NCBI GenBank assembly: GCA_003344405.1
Contig: NOWV01000321.1
Location: forward strand, 1 to 48,765
Source of the DNA: Trichoplax sp. H2
Taxonomy: Eukaryota; Placozoa; Uniplacotomia; Trichoplacea
Length of the DNA stretch: 48,765 nt
Direction of reading: 5' to 3'
The notes below the pieces were generated by a model. The model saw only the letters and a list, made by a program, of their open reading frames with translations, was not told where the DNA came from and did not search any database. Of the stretch, positions 12,653 to 26,553 are shown piece after piece. The stretch's first letter is position 1, and each line of letters begins with the position of its first letter. Both the position numbers and the translations under genes were made by a program.

Positions 12653-14490
12653 TATCGTTCTTACTTAAGTAAATGATGGCTTGGTACTTGATATATTTCA
12701 TATTGCTCATTGATCACTAGTTAAATTGAAATCTTCGTTAATTGAAATTTCGGTCGTATTTATAGGGTAGAAGCGGTTAGAAATAATTCCTTGGCAGGAA
12801 CTTGCATACATAAAGCGTGTCATTATTTAGGGGTTATTGAAACTTTTCGCTAGACAGAGATTTTGATTGATTGTCATAATGCCATCTTTTCATGCAACTT
12901 ATCAATAAGAAAATCCAACACAATTAAGGTCTATTGAATTGCATAAATTTTATACGTATTTATTTTGGGATATTTATTAATGGAATGACTATACACTTTG
13001 AAATCAATGTACCTTTCCATAATACGGACGTACAGTATATAGAATAGATTAGATAAAAGTGATTGCTTTTACGGATAACTACCTATTAACATTTTATTTA
13101 TTTTATCGTATAAGTATTGGTATTAATTTGATCTTGAAGATATTATCAATCAAATAATAGTAATCAACTTTTTTAAGAATAAGCTCGCTTATTGAATTTT
13201 AATTATACTAAGCATGCAGCAAGCTTTTAATATAGTATTTGTCATTTTGTTGCCGGAATCACATGGCATATTGTATTTAAAATTATCGCTATCATCTAGA
13301 ATAATGTCTACTAATTAAAATTGTAATATTATCAATACCGCTAGAAATTTAACGTTTAACTGAACGTAAAAGCAATTCATATCATAGCTTTATTATCCTA
13401 TGAATCATTTTCAAAAGTAGTTACAACTTTTCTAGAAACAATCATAAAATAATATTGAATTATTTTCACTTATTAAATAAAAGTAATCGATGAATTGAGT
13501 TCCGAAATATCCGATGTCAATTGAATCGGCAAAAATAGATTTAAAATATATAACCGGTTCTGCTGCAGATCACTTTCAAATGAAAAAAACAACACGTAGG
13601 AATTAATAAGAAGTTAAGAATTTTACTTCCGGTAAGTGTTGTCACGTCTGTTTCTAACGTCATTAATTGTAAAATTGGCTAAAAAGAAAATATCTATCTA
13701 CTAAATTTTCATATTTAAAATAGCCCTATTGCGAATTTAATTCGTCTACTCTAATGATGGCAGTCTTCAAATATTCGATATAATAATGACAACGATATCT
13801 TTTATGATAGTTTTAGATTAGTATTAATTAGTGTCGAAATTCGTCAACGATTTTTAATTGTGGTCTTAATGACGAATTGAAATACAAAATCATTGAATTT
13901 TTATTCTGTCTAAATTATATGGCCATGTACATTATGGTAAGTTATTAGCTAAGAAAGCCGACTTAAAATTGGTTATTTCGTTGATAGAATTGCAAATATA
14001 AATAGAAACTGTATTAAATAAAATACTGTATCTTTGGGTAGTCCTCTATATGATGGGGTTGATCTAATAGCGCTTTATGAAATTATTTGGATATCAGAGA
14101 TATTTGCCGTACTTTCTATTTCGATAACGCTCACATAACTGGTTTGATATCAATTAAGAAAGAATTTGATATAAAGGTACGGCCTATTAATCCATAACGG
14201 TTTATTTATGTTCAATATCTTAATTGCTTCTTATTCTTTCTAAACATTTGCATGAATCTAATTATGACGAGAGCTAATTGCTTGCTATAGAAGATGCTAT
14301 GAAAAGGATCTACGATTATAGCTTAAATAAATCGTTTACACAAGCAGTGATATAAGTAAATCGCTGGCGCATATCCGCATGTAGAAAAGAATTACGATAA
14401 AGTAAAATGTGCTAGTTCTGATGTAAAGAAGCTATTTTTTAGTTACCCTATGTATATTTGGAATCTAGAAGTATAAATTATCCTTTTTGT

Positions 14491-14603
14491 ACCTGTCACG
14501 TTCTGTAATAGTTACATAATTAGTATGTTACCTTCTTTCTATATATGGTTAAATATCACGATGTTATCACGTCAGGCGTATATAGATGTAGTTATGGTAC
14601 TAT
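14491..14603. mobile_element. Left end of a third heterozygous insertion
   Basis: The sequence up to 14490 (from 14342) is repeated exactly at 14624-14772 and then diverges: here into ACCTGTCACGTTC and on to the gap, there into GCCGGATGTTG. The insertion point is at or just before ...TTTTTGT; the element may begin with that TGT. Its right end is lost in the gap, so its type is unknown. Confidence 0.55.
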
Positions 14604-14623
14604 NNNNNNNNNNNNNNNNNNNN
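14604..14623. other. Assembly gap (20 N)
   Basis: It lies inside or at the end of the third insertion. Confidence 0.95.
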
Positions 14624-14772
14624 AAGCAGTGATATAAGTAAATCGCTGGCGCATATCCGCATGTAGAAAAGAATTACGATAAAGTAAAATGTGCTAGTTC
14701 TGATGTAAAGAAGCTATTTTTTAGTTACCCTATGTATATTTGGAATCTAGAAGTATAAATTATCCTTTTTGT
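14624..14772. repeat. Direct duplicate of 14342-14490
   Basis: A 149-base exact copy across a 20-N gap, the same haplotype pattern as at 3.6 and 6.6 kb. Confidence 0.75.
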
Positions 14773-17278
14773 GCCGGATGTTGATCCAATGAAATGTACT
14801 ATGAACAGTAGATCATACTGTACTAATAGTATACAAAGGAACTGATATTTATATTCTATTTGGATCATCGTATTTTTTTATTTACCGTTAGATTGTTTAC
14901 GATTTTATAATGGCTATTTTTTCTAAATGAATTACTGAAAGCACATGACATACTTCTATTCAATCACGATCTAAATTACGCTGTGTTATACTAAGAACTA
15001 AATTGCGCTTAAGCTAATGTTCTTAAATTTTTTTAGCTAATTTATTTCCAAAGTTTGATGTTATATTTTATTTCCGAATATCTCCCGCACAAATACTTGA
15101 TAGTTAAAATATTATAATTATAATCAATTAATCCATCATTTGATTTTATCAAAATTAATTAAAATATTATATTATTGTTATATTACTGCCATGTAGAATA
15201 TGAATCTGAACGCAGGCAACACTATGCCCACGATGTTATTATTCTTAACATTAATTAACCTATATGGAATAATTTCGAATCTGTAAACGTAGATATAGAT
15301 AAAAGATTTGCTGGTGAAGATCATCAACTCTTTCTTAACCTAATGTTGTTGTTGATGCATGACCTTTCATCCCATGTTCATTACGTAGGCTTGAAGTTTA
15401 AAATCTACTTTTAATTGATCTTTTATTATGATAATTATCAACAAAGTAGACATTTTATACAACTATGAAATCGGAAGAAAAATTTAGAATAAAATCCCAG
15501 TGTTTCATCGCTTATTAGCTCCGATATGATTTTTTATCTCTGAATTAACTTTGAGGGTAACTTACGACATTATTTAGTGACAAGCTATTATTGAGAAATC
15601 TCAATGGGTGGAATTATTTTATATCGTCCATGGTAATATCAATATCATTTATGACATATTATTTCTTCTTCTCGCCGATTGAATTAATATCATAGTGTTC
15701 ACCCATACATAAAAAAATTCACATGTAAAATCATTCTCACTTTAATAATTAATCAATAACACTTAATGTATACAATAAGTAAGTCAGAATTATTTGTGGC
15801 GCAATCGGAATGATTAAATACGCATATAACTTTTATAAAGATTGTCTAACTAATAAATTTATTACTGCATTCTAATCTTTTTATACATGAAAATTAAGAC
15901 TGAATATTGATTAATTAATATATTATCGAAAGAGAGTGTGCATACATTAGAATATATAGGGCAAAATCTAGGGGTATTTACCACTTAATGTTCCCCGTGT
16001 CAAAATACCTAGCAACATCACGGTTTAGATTTATTTTTAAAATTTATTTCGTCAACTCAATTCCAATATCTGTATCAAGAAATGGGTTATGCAGATTATT
16101 CTCTTCTGGAAATATTTATATAAAAGTTTCTTATGCCAAAGAAAAAGGTAATTATAATAGCTAAAATTTGAAGAAGTTATATTTATCGGCCCATTTCCGA
16201 CGTAAGGTTATGCGCCTAAATAAAGCAATGCCTATCAATTGCCATTATAAATGTTAATTTAATTCCTATAGTTTAAAAATAGAAATAACGACTGCTAGGC
16301 ACTAATTAGCTAGTTAATTAGTAGATCACTTCGCTATTGTTTAGCACTATTTATATCAGATCACGTTCTTATGAGATATGTAACTAATCAAATCATGAAG
16401 GCAGCCAGTATTGCTATAATTTTACTCTATGAAGCATGACTGCATGAGCATTATCACGCACGGAAATTTCCCCTTGTCAAATCGAAAATTGTAGCAATTT
16501 TCAATTGATCATTTCTTATAGCAAATGCGGCGTTTAAAAGTTAAATTTAAATTTTAACTTAAATGTAAATGCCATCACACTAGGCTGTTAATATAACAAG
16601 TTATGAATCATGACGAATACTAGCACATTATTTAACAAATTTTCTTCCAGTAATGATATATCAGTTTAAAGTATTGCAGTTACCTATTGTACATAAAAAT
16701 TGATAGTCTATAAATTAATACTAATGACATTGTCAAAAGATTAAGTTTATAGGGGAACAAAGGTATTCCATAAATCAGCATGACGTCTTCAATAGTATTT
16801 TCTATCGCATAACTAATTAATTGTGCAAATTTTATCGTCCATAAGAGTAAAAAAGAACTTTATGCGTCTTTGGATTAAATTAAAGAACCTAAACTTTATT
16901 AGAACAACTACTTAATCTTTAAATTATGTCGGTCATCATTGAATAGATTACACCAGTATATTGTGGTTATAATTGTATTAACGTTAACAACGCTAACAAA
17001 TTATTTACTTTTTTACGGATTTGAGGGAAGAAATATGTAAAGCACAAATAGCGCTGTATGCTTATATAGAAAGGCGATAATACTGTGTATATATACACAT
17101 AGGACAATATAAAGCAGGCATATATTCGCCGGCGTGGTATATTGTCAATAAATCTAAGCTTTAAATTTCTCACAGTGAAAGATTTCATAACTTACACCCA
17201 TTAAATCACCACACGACAGATGTAAAAGTGAAAATTTATTCGGGTGCTATTGTATTAGTGAAATCGTCATATTTAAAG

Positions 17279-17359
17279 TATCACGAATATCGACCTCCTC
17301 AATTTCGTTATGAGCATTTCACGAAACTGCAGCGTTGGCTGAAAAAATTTGATATATAA
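17279..17359 (+). pseudogene. Isolated last-helix exon similar to gene C exon 5
   Basis: A phase-0 open block of 26 codons after a tttaaag acceptor encodes RYEHFTKLQRWLKK. This resembles NYELFHKIWYYIK of gene C exon 5 (Tyr-Glu, Phe, Lys-Ile/Leu, Trp, Lys in register). I did not find matching upstream exons, although a 13-nt start-type exon (ATGAAGGCAGCCA, then gtattg) sits at 16395. Weak; could be chance. Confidence 0.2.
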
Positions 17360-18663
17360 ATAATAGATTGACAAAGGTCAATTTGTTACGGTGAAATGAA
17401 ATCACAATGAAATCTAAGTTCTTGTAGTATTTTCAACTATTGCAAACGTAACAGTAAATGTGTTATGTATTGGTGTTTCCTTTGAAAGATCCTCCTCGTT
17501 ATAAAGTTTCACAATAGTACCGATACAGTAATTCCTTGTTCTAATAAAAATTTTTCTATGTGATTATTAATGGAATAAGTGGCATCATCTATTTTACTTT
17601 ATAAACGTTATAGTACTACTTTTATTTCGCTCAAAATGAATTAGCAGACATTAAAAAAGTCATAAATGATATAACATCATCAATCTATGAATATTTTGTA
17701 GCAGTATTAGTTTTCATATAGCTAACCCAGCAAATTTCCGAGGTGCGTTACGATTTGACGTATTATAGCTTGTTAAGCTATATTCACTTAGGTTAATGCA
17801 TAGCTGAGAATGTAAAAGGAACATTTTCCAGTACTTTAACCAAGAGCACTTTGTGACTAATTTTAGAACCACACTTCAATATTTAAAATTCATTATGTAA
17901 GCGGTGACAACTTAAAAAAGAGGAAATACGCAAATCCTCGATGAAATGTCACCTTTCTTAAATAAAATTTAATACGCTAACTTAGTCTACATCCATTTGG
18001 ATTACATGAAACGCCTACTTAATTTCTGAGAATAAATAATCATAAAACTGCATAGATCAAGTCAAGAACTTGATCAATGTTTAGAAGCTGTGCTATAAAA
18101 ATCCAGGTAGATTTTAACCATGGATTACTAAAGACTATCTATCTAGTAGTACATGATTTTAATACGAAAGAGTACTTAAAAAAATGATTTATTAGCGTTA
18201 TGACATATAGGTTAAAGCGAAATAAGTATCTATAACTTACAGAACGATCTATAAGAATTTTGTTTTATTAAATTTCAGTCAAGCTGCAGGTGAAAATTTT
18301 AATTATTTATTAAATTTCTAGGAGTAAGTGTGTATGCAACTGCTTATTTTAAGTCATAGACTTAAAACGTTGTTGAAATTTTACAACTCCAAAAAAGCGG
18401 AACTAAACTTATAGGGGCGGGAGAGTAGGATAAATATTTCATTCTTTACCGCTTATTGGAGCACTGTATAGACCTGCAGTTACTGATAATGGTTCCTGTC
18501 ATATGGCTTATAAAACTACGTTATACGTAACTACGTAATTAAGTAAACTTTGTGATATTAAGTCTTGCGAATCAACGTTATGAATTCGTGATGAAATCAT
18601 AGCGTTTATCCTTGTATATGGGTTAGATATTGTTACATTTATCAATGGATGAATAGATACCAG

Positions 18664-19292
18664 TGTCACAAAACAGCTTTGCAACAAGATAACGCAATGT
18701 ACGATCAATAAGTCAATTCCTTGAACCACGTATCAAGGAACGATATCTGCACTATCAGAAACACTTTTACTCTACTAGCAGACTACACAAAAACTTAAAC
18801 GCCTCGTATTTTACGTTAAACACTAAGTTTGAGAATCCTCTTTATTACACGATATACTGCATTTATATCTCTTCCTCAATAGTTCATGAGTCATAGTCAG
18901 TACGATTAACTTTGGAATCATTCACTGAATTAGATATTAATTTTAGCTACTGCTCCCTTAATGCAGACAACAGTATTTACGAACATAGATATCTGATGGC
19001 TAATACAGAATAGTCAGATTACGATATGTCCTATCACGGAACATTTCCACGATAATTTACAATTTACCATAAGTAAGTTACAATCACAATGATTCGAACT
19101 GTAAGTAGATGATTTGCATTCCCTATTATAAGTATTAATTTCAGTATGTGTATAAGTGTCACTGTCATAAAACGTCAGTGCTGTATTACAACACAGTATA
19201 TCCAAATTAGGAGTTAACTAAATAAGGATAGGCTAACAGAATTATCCTAACATAGATATTTCTACTCTAATACAGTATATAACACTGTCACA
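18664..19292 (-). mobile_element. Solo LTR, copy 2 (complete, 629 bases)
   Basis: Inverted relative to copy 1 and clearly diverged from it by scattered substitutions. On the plus strand it begins TGTCACAAAACAGC and ends CACTGTCACA. The flanks are ACCAG (18659-18663) and ACCAA (19293-19297), a 5-base target duplication with one difference, which fits an older insertion. Confidence 0.72.
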
Positions 19293-19297
19293 ACCAA

Positions 19298-21529
19298 CAA
19301 ATAGTTATTATTCAAAAGAATTTATTTCAAATCATAAAGATAGTGATAGTAAATTATCAGTATGCGTTAGATTGCCAATTTTCCGATACCACATTATCCA
19401 TCTTACTGTTATAAATGAGACTACGAAAAGTTAGATGATCGTAAGACAAATCATGTAGTGTGGCTTATACATATTTTATTGTACCGAGCATATCTTGGCG
19501 CGGTAGACTAATATAGAAAAGTTCAACTTTAAAGTCTAAAACTTCAATGGTGAAATTTGTATCGAGCAGCTTATATTAATGTATTCATGTGTTGTATCAC
19601 GATAGTCTTTCAAGAAAGAAAAGGATTTTGCTCCTTTTAGTTGTTACATTTTAAGATATTTTATCTGTTTGAAATAGAATTAACGCTAAAATTAACTAAG
19701 TAAAAATTACTCAGTCTTATTTTAAAACTAGTTCTTCTACCATATCTGATAGTGAATTTAGCTGCTTAATGCAATACTAATTGTTTATTTATCAATTAGA
19801 ATGTTATTTCAGCGAAATACTATAAAAATGATGCTATAAATTATAGATGAGAATTTGGTTAAGAACAACGGATCGCATATTAGTCAAATTGATATCTTAT
19901 GGATGTGATTTGCTATACAAAATTGTTTTGATGATCTAAATTGATAAATTAGATTTGAGGAAAGTCAGTAACATTACAAAATAATCCACTCATCTTCTCA
20001 TGGGTGATATTATCAACTAGGCTGCTGAATGAAAAATCTTTCTCATAATGCGCCATCGTATGCTAATTTTCCAGGCGTAAATAAAATATTACAGAAATAT
20101 TTCATCAGTTCCAAATTGGTAAAATGACTTAAAGTACTAGCAACACTTTTCAGAATTAGAGAAATAGTACATTTTCTTGACGTCAAGAGCAGCAATAGTA
20201 TTTTGGGTTATCAATTGTAATCACGTAGCTCTTAGTCTCTCTTTAATAGTGTAATATGTCTGAGAGGACAGTAGAGTAATTTACCTAATTATTGATTAAA
20301 CTAGATATTCGATTTCAATATTCGCATTTGACTTAAACTATTTATTACACAATGTAACAGTAAGAATACTAAAATAATACATTTGTGTCACGGTACGAAC
20401 TACTGTGAAGAAATAGCTATCTAAATTTGGTTAATATAATATAGTGATCATATATTACAACTAGTTACTTACAATAGGAATTACTCTAATTATAAATGTG
20501 TTACAGTAAATTTGGTACTGTGCTGTAATGTGCACTGAAATGATTCTGTGAATGGACATATTGTAGTCCGACTGTGAAAAATTAGTTAGTAGATGCTCTC
20601 ACATAAGTATTTTTATAAGATGACTCATGAATGTTAGCTGCTGTAGAAGGGTATATAAGCCCATCAGATAGTTGAATAAAGTAGTTCTCAATTGTCTAGT
20701 TGAGTTTAACGTAGAATCAAAGGCGTCTAAATTCTTGTGAGGTAGTTAAGGGATACTGAATCTCGGAGACTATAGTAATTTAGGCTTTTGTTTTACGTTA
20801 TCCTTGTCACGAAGCTGGTTTGTGATAATTTGAAAAATTGATTTTTATATTACTAGATAATAGTATTACTTCTACGCTCAGGTAATTTTAATGACAATTA
20901 TATAATAGACTAAGTAAGATTTAAGGTATAACCATTCGTAGCGAGTTGTTTGCATATTTAAAGTTCATTTTACTAATATGAAATTTATTGTTATAATGTG
21001 ATGCTGCATAACATACTAACGTTACTAATGGAGATGTAAATGAACTTCCACAGAGCTATCATAAAGAACTTGCTAGCTTGGTCAATGTTTAAATATTTGG
21101 TTATAATAAACAGAAGTGCTTAGTTATTGCATGTTAAGCATGGTTTACTTGCCATTAAAAAGTACCTTCCATTTTACTGCTAATTTTATTCATCAATCTG
21201 CAAATCAGATGATATTTCTGTTGCAAGAATATATTGCCATGTTATAAAATACCGTTTTATGATGTTTGTCGTTTACTATTTATTTTTTTAACTATTTTTG
21301 ATACATATTTCAAATCCGCTCTCATCAAGCTAAAGATTTTTACATTTTATACCACTCGATCTGTAAATGGATTAGTGTTCAACTAAATTATAATCCTTAT
21401 ATCATAAAGTATAGGTATTCATATATAATATTCTACTTCAATATTCTTTACTTCCTGTGATATATACCAATCACGAAATTCCAAATTTTAGAAAAATAAG
21501 GGCTTTATTGAATCTTATACAAAGATTAA
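19298..21529. other. Non-coding AT-rich region
   Basis: No supported gene. A TATA-like site (GGGTATATAAGCCC, about 20649) has no gene behind it. Confidence 0.35.
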
Positions 21530-22020
21530 CTACACAGCTCTACTCTAGCCGAATACTACTTCTAAAGACTTCTACAACGAACTAACAGAATAATCTAAAG
21601 TTGCATGCTTTTATACTTTTCGTAGCATTCGCAGCTACAATCCGCATGGCAACCTTTTACCTTATTTTACACATAGTTAAATTATTCTTAGTAAGACTAT
21701 TCTACTGCGGACCATCATTAATCCAATATAGATACGACTACAGTACTTACGTAGACATTATTCACACCAGCCAAAGTACAATGAATTAACCATATCCTAA
21801 TATATGATTTACAGTTCTATTTTTACCTATAGCCATATTAGTAACTCAACAGCTTACTGTATATAGTCATCTGTACTCTAGCATAGCGTCTCTACCACTA
21901 CAGTCTATAGTTACAGCTACCAAATATCTCTTAGGAATAAATATCTACCGTACATTATACTACACATGGCTAACAGTCTACAATCACAATACTAAGTTAC
22001 ATTACACTTCCCTTCTTTAG
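21530..22020. other. C-rich strand-skewed stretch
   Basis: On the plus strand C clearly exceeds G over almost 500 bases (many CTA, TAC and ACC words), unlike the flanks. A 62-codon ORF at 21601-21789 has no recognisable similarity. A mitochondrial insertion was considered but no known mitochondrial protein could be read. Confidence 0.35.
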
Positions 22021-22420
22021 TTATGACAATTCCGACTAATTCAATGAATTTATCCTCGTTACGCTTTAATAAAAGTAAAAGCCTATTGTTTCTTTTCCTG
22101 TAGGAGGTTCCATATCGAAATAAATTACTCTTAATGTAATCCAGACGTCCGCGGTAGCGGTTGGTATCAATGACAAGATTCTTCTACAGTAAAAAAAGTT
22201 GCAAATTATATAATCTTCAAATCGTTAGTATTAGTAAATGGTAAATTAATTACTAACCAACAGCAATCGGTGAAAATTTATCTCCATTCCGCGTAAGATC
22301 TAATATGGTGATAAAATATTTTTCGTGAAGACAGTCGAGATCTGTCAATATCGATGTTTTTCTCAATGCAGGCCATTGTTAAGGCATCTACAAGATGCAT
22401 TATTAGATAAATCATTTTCA
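21992..22420 (-). pseudogene. Relic G: signal-peptide-like block plus a helical block
   Basis: Two open blocks on the minus strand. The first (22420-22278) follows an AG with two spare bases, as family exon 2 does, and starts with a leader-like stretch (IYLIMHLVDALTMAC). It then runs into TAA before any GT donor. The second (22183-21992) follows an excellent acceptor (ctttttttactgtag), is open in phase 0 for 63 codons, is very basic, and could end at gtaact after 61 codons, the same length as exon 3 of gene A. A second frame of this block is also open for a long way, so the coding claim is weak. It is either a broken family member or chance ORFs. Confidence 0.28.
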
Positions 22421-22472
22421 CTTGTCCAATGCAAGAATTAAAACGCAAACCTTGATCATTCAACCTAATCAT

Positions 22473-24911
22473 ACGGAGTAAATATTATCAGACTGGTCTA
22501 TCCTTACTACGACAATCTATTGATATTGTTAAAATTACGAGGATTACAGTATTACAAATAAGATTAATCTGTATTGTGATAGCGAAATAATATAATGTCT
22601 ACTTTTTATCAGATATTTATTCGTGTCTTTCGAAGAGATTCATTACTGTATAGCAAAGTATATAGAGTTTGCATCGCAGTTCCGTTAGAAGTTAATGCTA
22701 CGGCCAGTTAATATCATATTTTCTAAGAAAGAAATTTATTATTAGTTATAAAAGCCTTTAAATAAATCTTTTTTATAAAATTATAAGCCTAGCAAATGAT
22801 TAATTCTATATCTATGGGTCTTATCAATTAATTTTTTTGACAATTGAATACGGTACTAACGCAGTTACAATTGTAAACGTTCGATATCAACTAAGAGTTA
22901 TATTATAGATTTCATGAAGAAAATAATATTCTGATAGGATAGTTTACTGATCTTAATACCCAATTTGTTCGTAATAAATAAGTTATTAATATGGTGCTAT
23001 ACCGTGTGATAAAAATAAAAAGCGGTAATAAATTAAATATTTTAGGAAGATCAAGTTGTTTCCCTTAATTCCCCGTAACACATTGATTGATATTGAATAA
23101 AAACTTACTGAGCAAGATTGATATATCAGAATTATTTGCCTTAAAATATTCACTTTAATTTCGTGTTGAAAATTTACTACGGTAGTCAAAATTATTTTTC
23201 AGTTTCATCCTGACGAAAAGCAGGCGAAAATAATACATTCTGAGCTATTTTGAATAACTATAAGTATAATAGCTTCATTTCATATCAATAGCGAAATGAA
23301 TAGGTTACAGGTATTGACATTAGACGTGGTATCTTAGATTTTAATCTCGACTTTATAATCTCAAATTGTATCCATATTCTTGCTAATAATTGATATCCTT
23401 ATTGACGCACAATCTAATTTGTGGTTAAATCAGTTTGTTCGCTATCTGGTTTAAGAATAAGAATAAGGCTAACAAAGTCCTATTATAAGACAGTCTTTTA
23501 CGTCTAATGTACGATCCCTTAACTTCTATTTTAATCAAGTAATAAAGTGGTATCTGTTAAACCCTTCTAAAATTATTCAAGTGACAGTATATTTGTTTGA
23601 GATCAATTATTGATATGGACGTCTATCGAAGATAAGCTACCAATAAGGGGTATTTCAATTCTTAAATTGAATTCATGATTCTTTTATCCACTGAGCCTTC
23701 AATGCCATTGTGATAAATTCATTTTTATTCTATAGTATATGTAGCATATATAGACTTGCCATGCAGCGTTATTATTTATACAATCGCCAATATATATAAT
23801 AATGTACTGTATATTAAGAGTTACAAGATGCATTTCAATCTTTCAAGTACTTTTTAAATAGAGCACAACAATCAGGCAGATAGACAGCGGTTCAAAGTTT
23901 TAATGTATAATAATGATGATGTTACGGTATATTATTCCAACTTGAATTCAAAATTGAATGCAAGTTTATGGAAAATGTTTTAAGTACCTAATCAATATTG
24001 CACGTTAGAAATTGCCATCAATAGAATAGCTAAAAGACTAGGAAAAGTAGTTACAACAACTCATAATTACGAATTATGTCGATATAATCAAAAAGAAAGA
24101 CTTGCTCTATACTTATCAGTTATTATATTAGTAATATTAAGTATTAAAAATGCAGAACGAAGGTCTAACAGGAATTAGTCAATGTCATAAGAAAGGAAAG
24201 TAGAGCTAAAGTTTACGCGAGTTATTATCGTTATCAGCTATAATAGGTACTAAGTAGTCAATATGAGGAGAAATTCTTTGCTTCAATTCGAAGCTGTATT
24301 AGAAGAGTTTGGAACAAGTAGAATGGCGTCTTTAGGGATCTATCACATTGAATGTTCTGCTTGATTTCGTTTTAAGGCTTAAAACTATCTATAATTGCCT
24401 GGAATACAATGCTAAAGTATAATACATAATCCGTAAACACTATAAGTATGGCGGCATTTTGTTATTGTAAGTTGCGTTGCCTTGCTTAATCAATAACCCA
24501 AACTACAGCATTAGGGTAATAGGAATGTTATGGAAACAATGTTTGATAACATTTCAATGATTTTAATATCATCTTTTATGCAACGAGGAACACAATTAAC
24601 GTCATAAGTACAACAACAATCAGCTGCATATTTTATTTTTAACTAAATGAAAGCTGCGTGTCATTACCAATATGGATTACAGGTATGCATATTCATCTGC
24701 AACCGATTTCATCATTAATTAATCACAGTTATTATGCAATAGCCGTTGCTATTTTGATAATATCACGTATTTAAACAATTCTAAGAAATTGTGGTTAATA
24801 CTAATTTATTGGTTAACAAGCAATTCTATACCGTAATGTAAGATAATAATTGTAAAACCAGGAATCCTTACGCATCAGACAGTAATTAAAATATCCTTAA
24901 GCAATTAAATA
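22473..24911. other. Region between relic G and gene C
   Basis: Short open frames (for example minus 23112-23160 with donor gtaagt, plus 23985-24177) do not join in consistent phases. No gene is supported. Confidence 0.35.
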
Positions 24912-26553
24912 TTATATGCGATTAGAAACAACTCGATTTTCATAGGATACCAATGCCTTTGTTAAACCGTTGCTGGCTTTGATATAATACCAAATTTTAT
25001 GAAACAGCTCATAGTTTAATTTAAAGCTACTCATTGATGCTAAAGTTCGGAAAGTAGTTTGAGCGTGTTCACTGGCAATAGGAATTTTAGTAGTGCAGTT
25101 GGCCAGTAACTGAAATCGGAAATTATTTTAGTATAAGATCTATATCAAATCTATACAGCATCAAATGGACATTCTTTAAGTAACAAATAATATTTGCTAG
25201 ACGGAAGTTTGATTATAAATTCTTCCGATCCGAATTTTTAACCTAATACTCCGACATACAATCGAATGATGTTTCCATCTTAAACTTATAAAAATAAAGT
25301 ATTGTACTATTTTTATTTAGCTGAAGATTATTTAATTTTTAAATTCGTTCCTTTTCCTGACTATTTAGGCTGATCAAGTTGTCTACGATGGAATATTTAA
25401 GGTGTAAAATTCATTTAAAAGATTTGATGATGGTTGTTGGGCTTACTGATAAGAATTATCATCGATGACATTATACTTACGTTTAATCCGGTACCTTTTG
25501 AGAAAAGGTAAGAAGATTGGGGAACAAATTGATTTACTTCCAAATGATACTATAAGACATTGGAAAAATAGATCGTTATTCAAAGTATTGCAGTATAAGG
25601 ATGGTCGCTTTTCTGGTAATTATTCGATACAATTCTTGTCGGATCTTGCGTAATCTTAATAGTTAATCTATGATATGGTCATTTTTCCATTAAATATTAC
25701 GCAAAGTTACAACTAAGTAAAATATAAGGATATTAAACTGGCAAATTGACAATAGCTCTGTCACGGAATCGTGATTAAATTATAATTTAAGTCAAATTTG
25801 AAATAAAACACTGATTACAAATTCGAGAGCAGACAAAAGTTGTTGATACAGAGAGAAACTGATCATAGTAACAATCTTGTTTTAGTCAATTTTGTAATAA
25901 AAATCATCCTTACATGCTCGACCAGGAAATTAATTAGTTGACCAGTATTTTCGATTACTTTTTGCAATTGACATACATTATTTTCGTATGAGTTAACCAC
26001 GGATAAGACTGATCGTAACTTTCCAAGCTGTTCGAAAACGATTGTTAGCAAAGGATAGCCCTAGATTTTTTTACACGTTTTGCATAAAGGAAGCCTTTTT
26101 TAATTGAAGAAAGCTTTTATATAATAACTAACTGTATAAATTGTATTATTCTATTAAAAAAGCGAAAGCATCTATGTAAATTATAAATACCGATTAGATG
26201 AATGATAAGGGAAAAGAGAAGAATTATTAGGCAGATTTGATAAACGAGCACTGATGGGATTTAAGTATTGTGAATTACATTCGTTGTTGCCTAACCTTTT
26301 CTAGCTTTTCAGGAATATTAAGAAGCAACGAATTACAGCTGAAATCCATCACGTTATTGACTTTGTAAATTCTTCGATGGCATTGAACGGCAAGTTCGAT
26401 TTCTTTACCAAGCTCACTAGTCAATTTGGTAACATAAACGGCAAATGATGCCGATTCACGAGCTTGCGATCTCGATGTAATAGTAAATCCATGCGCAAGG
26501 CAACATAAAGTGCACAAGGTAAAAATTGCTTCTGTAACGAGAATAGAATTCAT
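24912..26553 (-). CDS. Gene C: secreted helical cytokine-like protein
   Basis: Minus-strand exons: 26553-26296, 26060-25914, 25549-25481 and 25109-24912 (TAA), 223 residues, all introns phase 0 in this model. Residues 1-22 are a clear signal peptide (core IFTLCTLCCLA). A first helix lies at about 35-60. Exon 3 (49 codons, entry GYPLL) has a VCQL cysteine before the second helix. Exon 4 has 23 codons with donor gtaagt. Exon 5 has an NCT sequon and a helical tail containing NYELFHKIWYY. An acceptor-like site (ttctcgttacag) after base 26532 would start exon 2 with two spare bases, exactly the phase used in A, B and D. The start could therefore be an upstream 13-nt-type exon that I did not find, instead of the ATG at 26553. 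First of a head-to-tail minus-strand series with F and E. Inferred ligand; the exon model is strong. Confidence 0.72.

Larger units (their letters stand above)
12660..18658. other. Mostly non-coding region
   Basis: Apart from the 14.5-kb insertion and the weak 17.3-kb block I see only short open frames (for example near 12780-12850 and 16016-16130) without consistent splice partners. Confidence 0.35.

Noticed and set aside
18664-19292. DNA transposon or MITE
   Set aside because: Terminal similarity is only about 7 bases (TGTYACA), while TG...CA ends, a 5-base duplication, and TATA and AATAAA sites in copy 1 fit a solo LTR better.
21601-21789. Mitochondrial gene fragment
   Set aside because: Hydrophobic, C-rich and possible by composition, but no known mitochondrial protein could be recognised in any frame.
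25376-25402. Short plus-strand exon (acceptor ctatttag, donor gtgtaa)
   Set aside because: It has good signals but no compatible neighbour, and it lies in intron 4 of gene C on the other strand.
25465-25653. 62-codon plus-strand ORF
   Set aside because: It is antisense to exon 4 of gene C, which has a family-type length, phase and a gtaagt donor.
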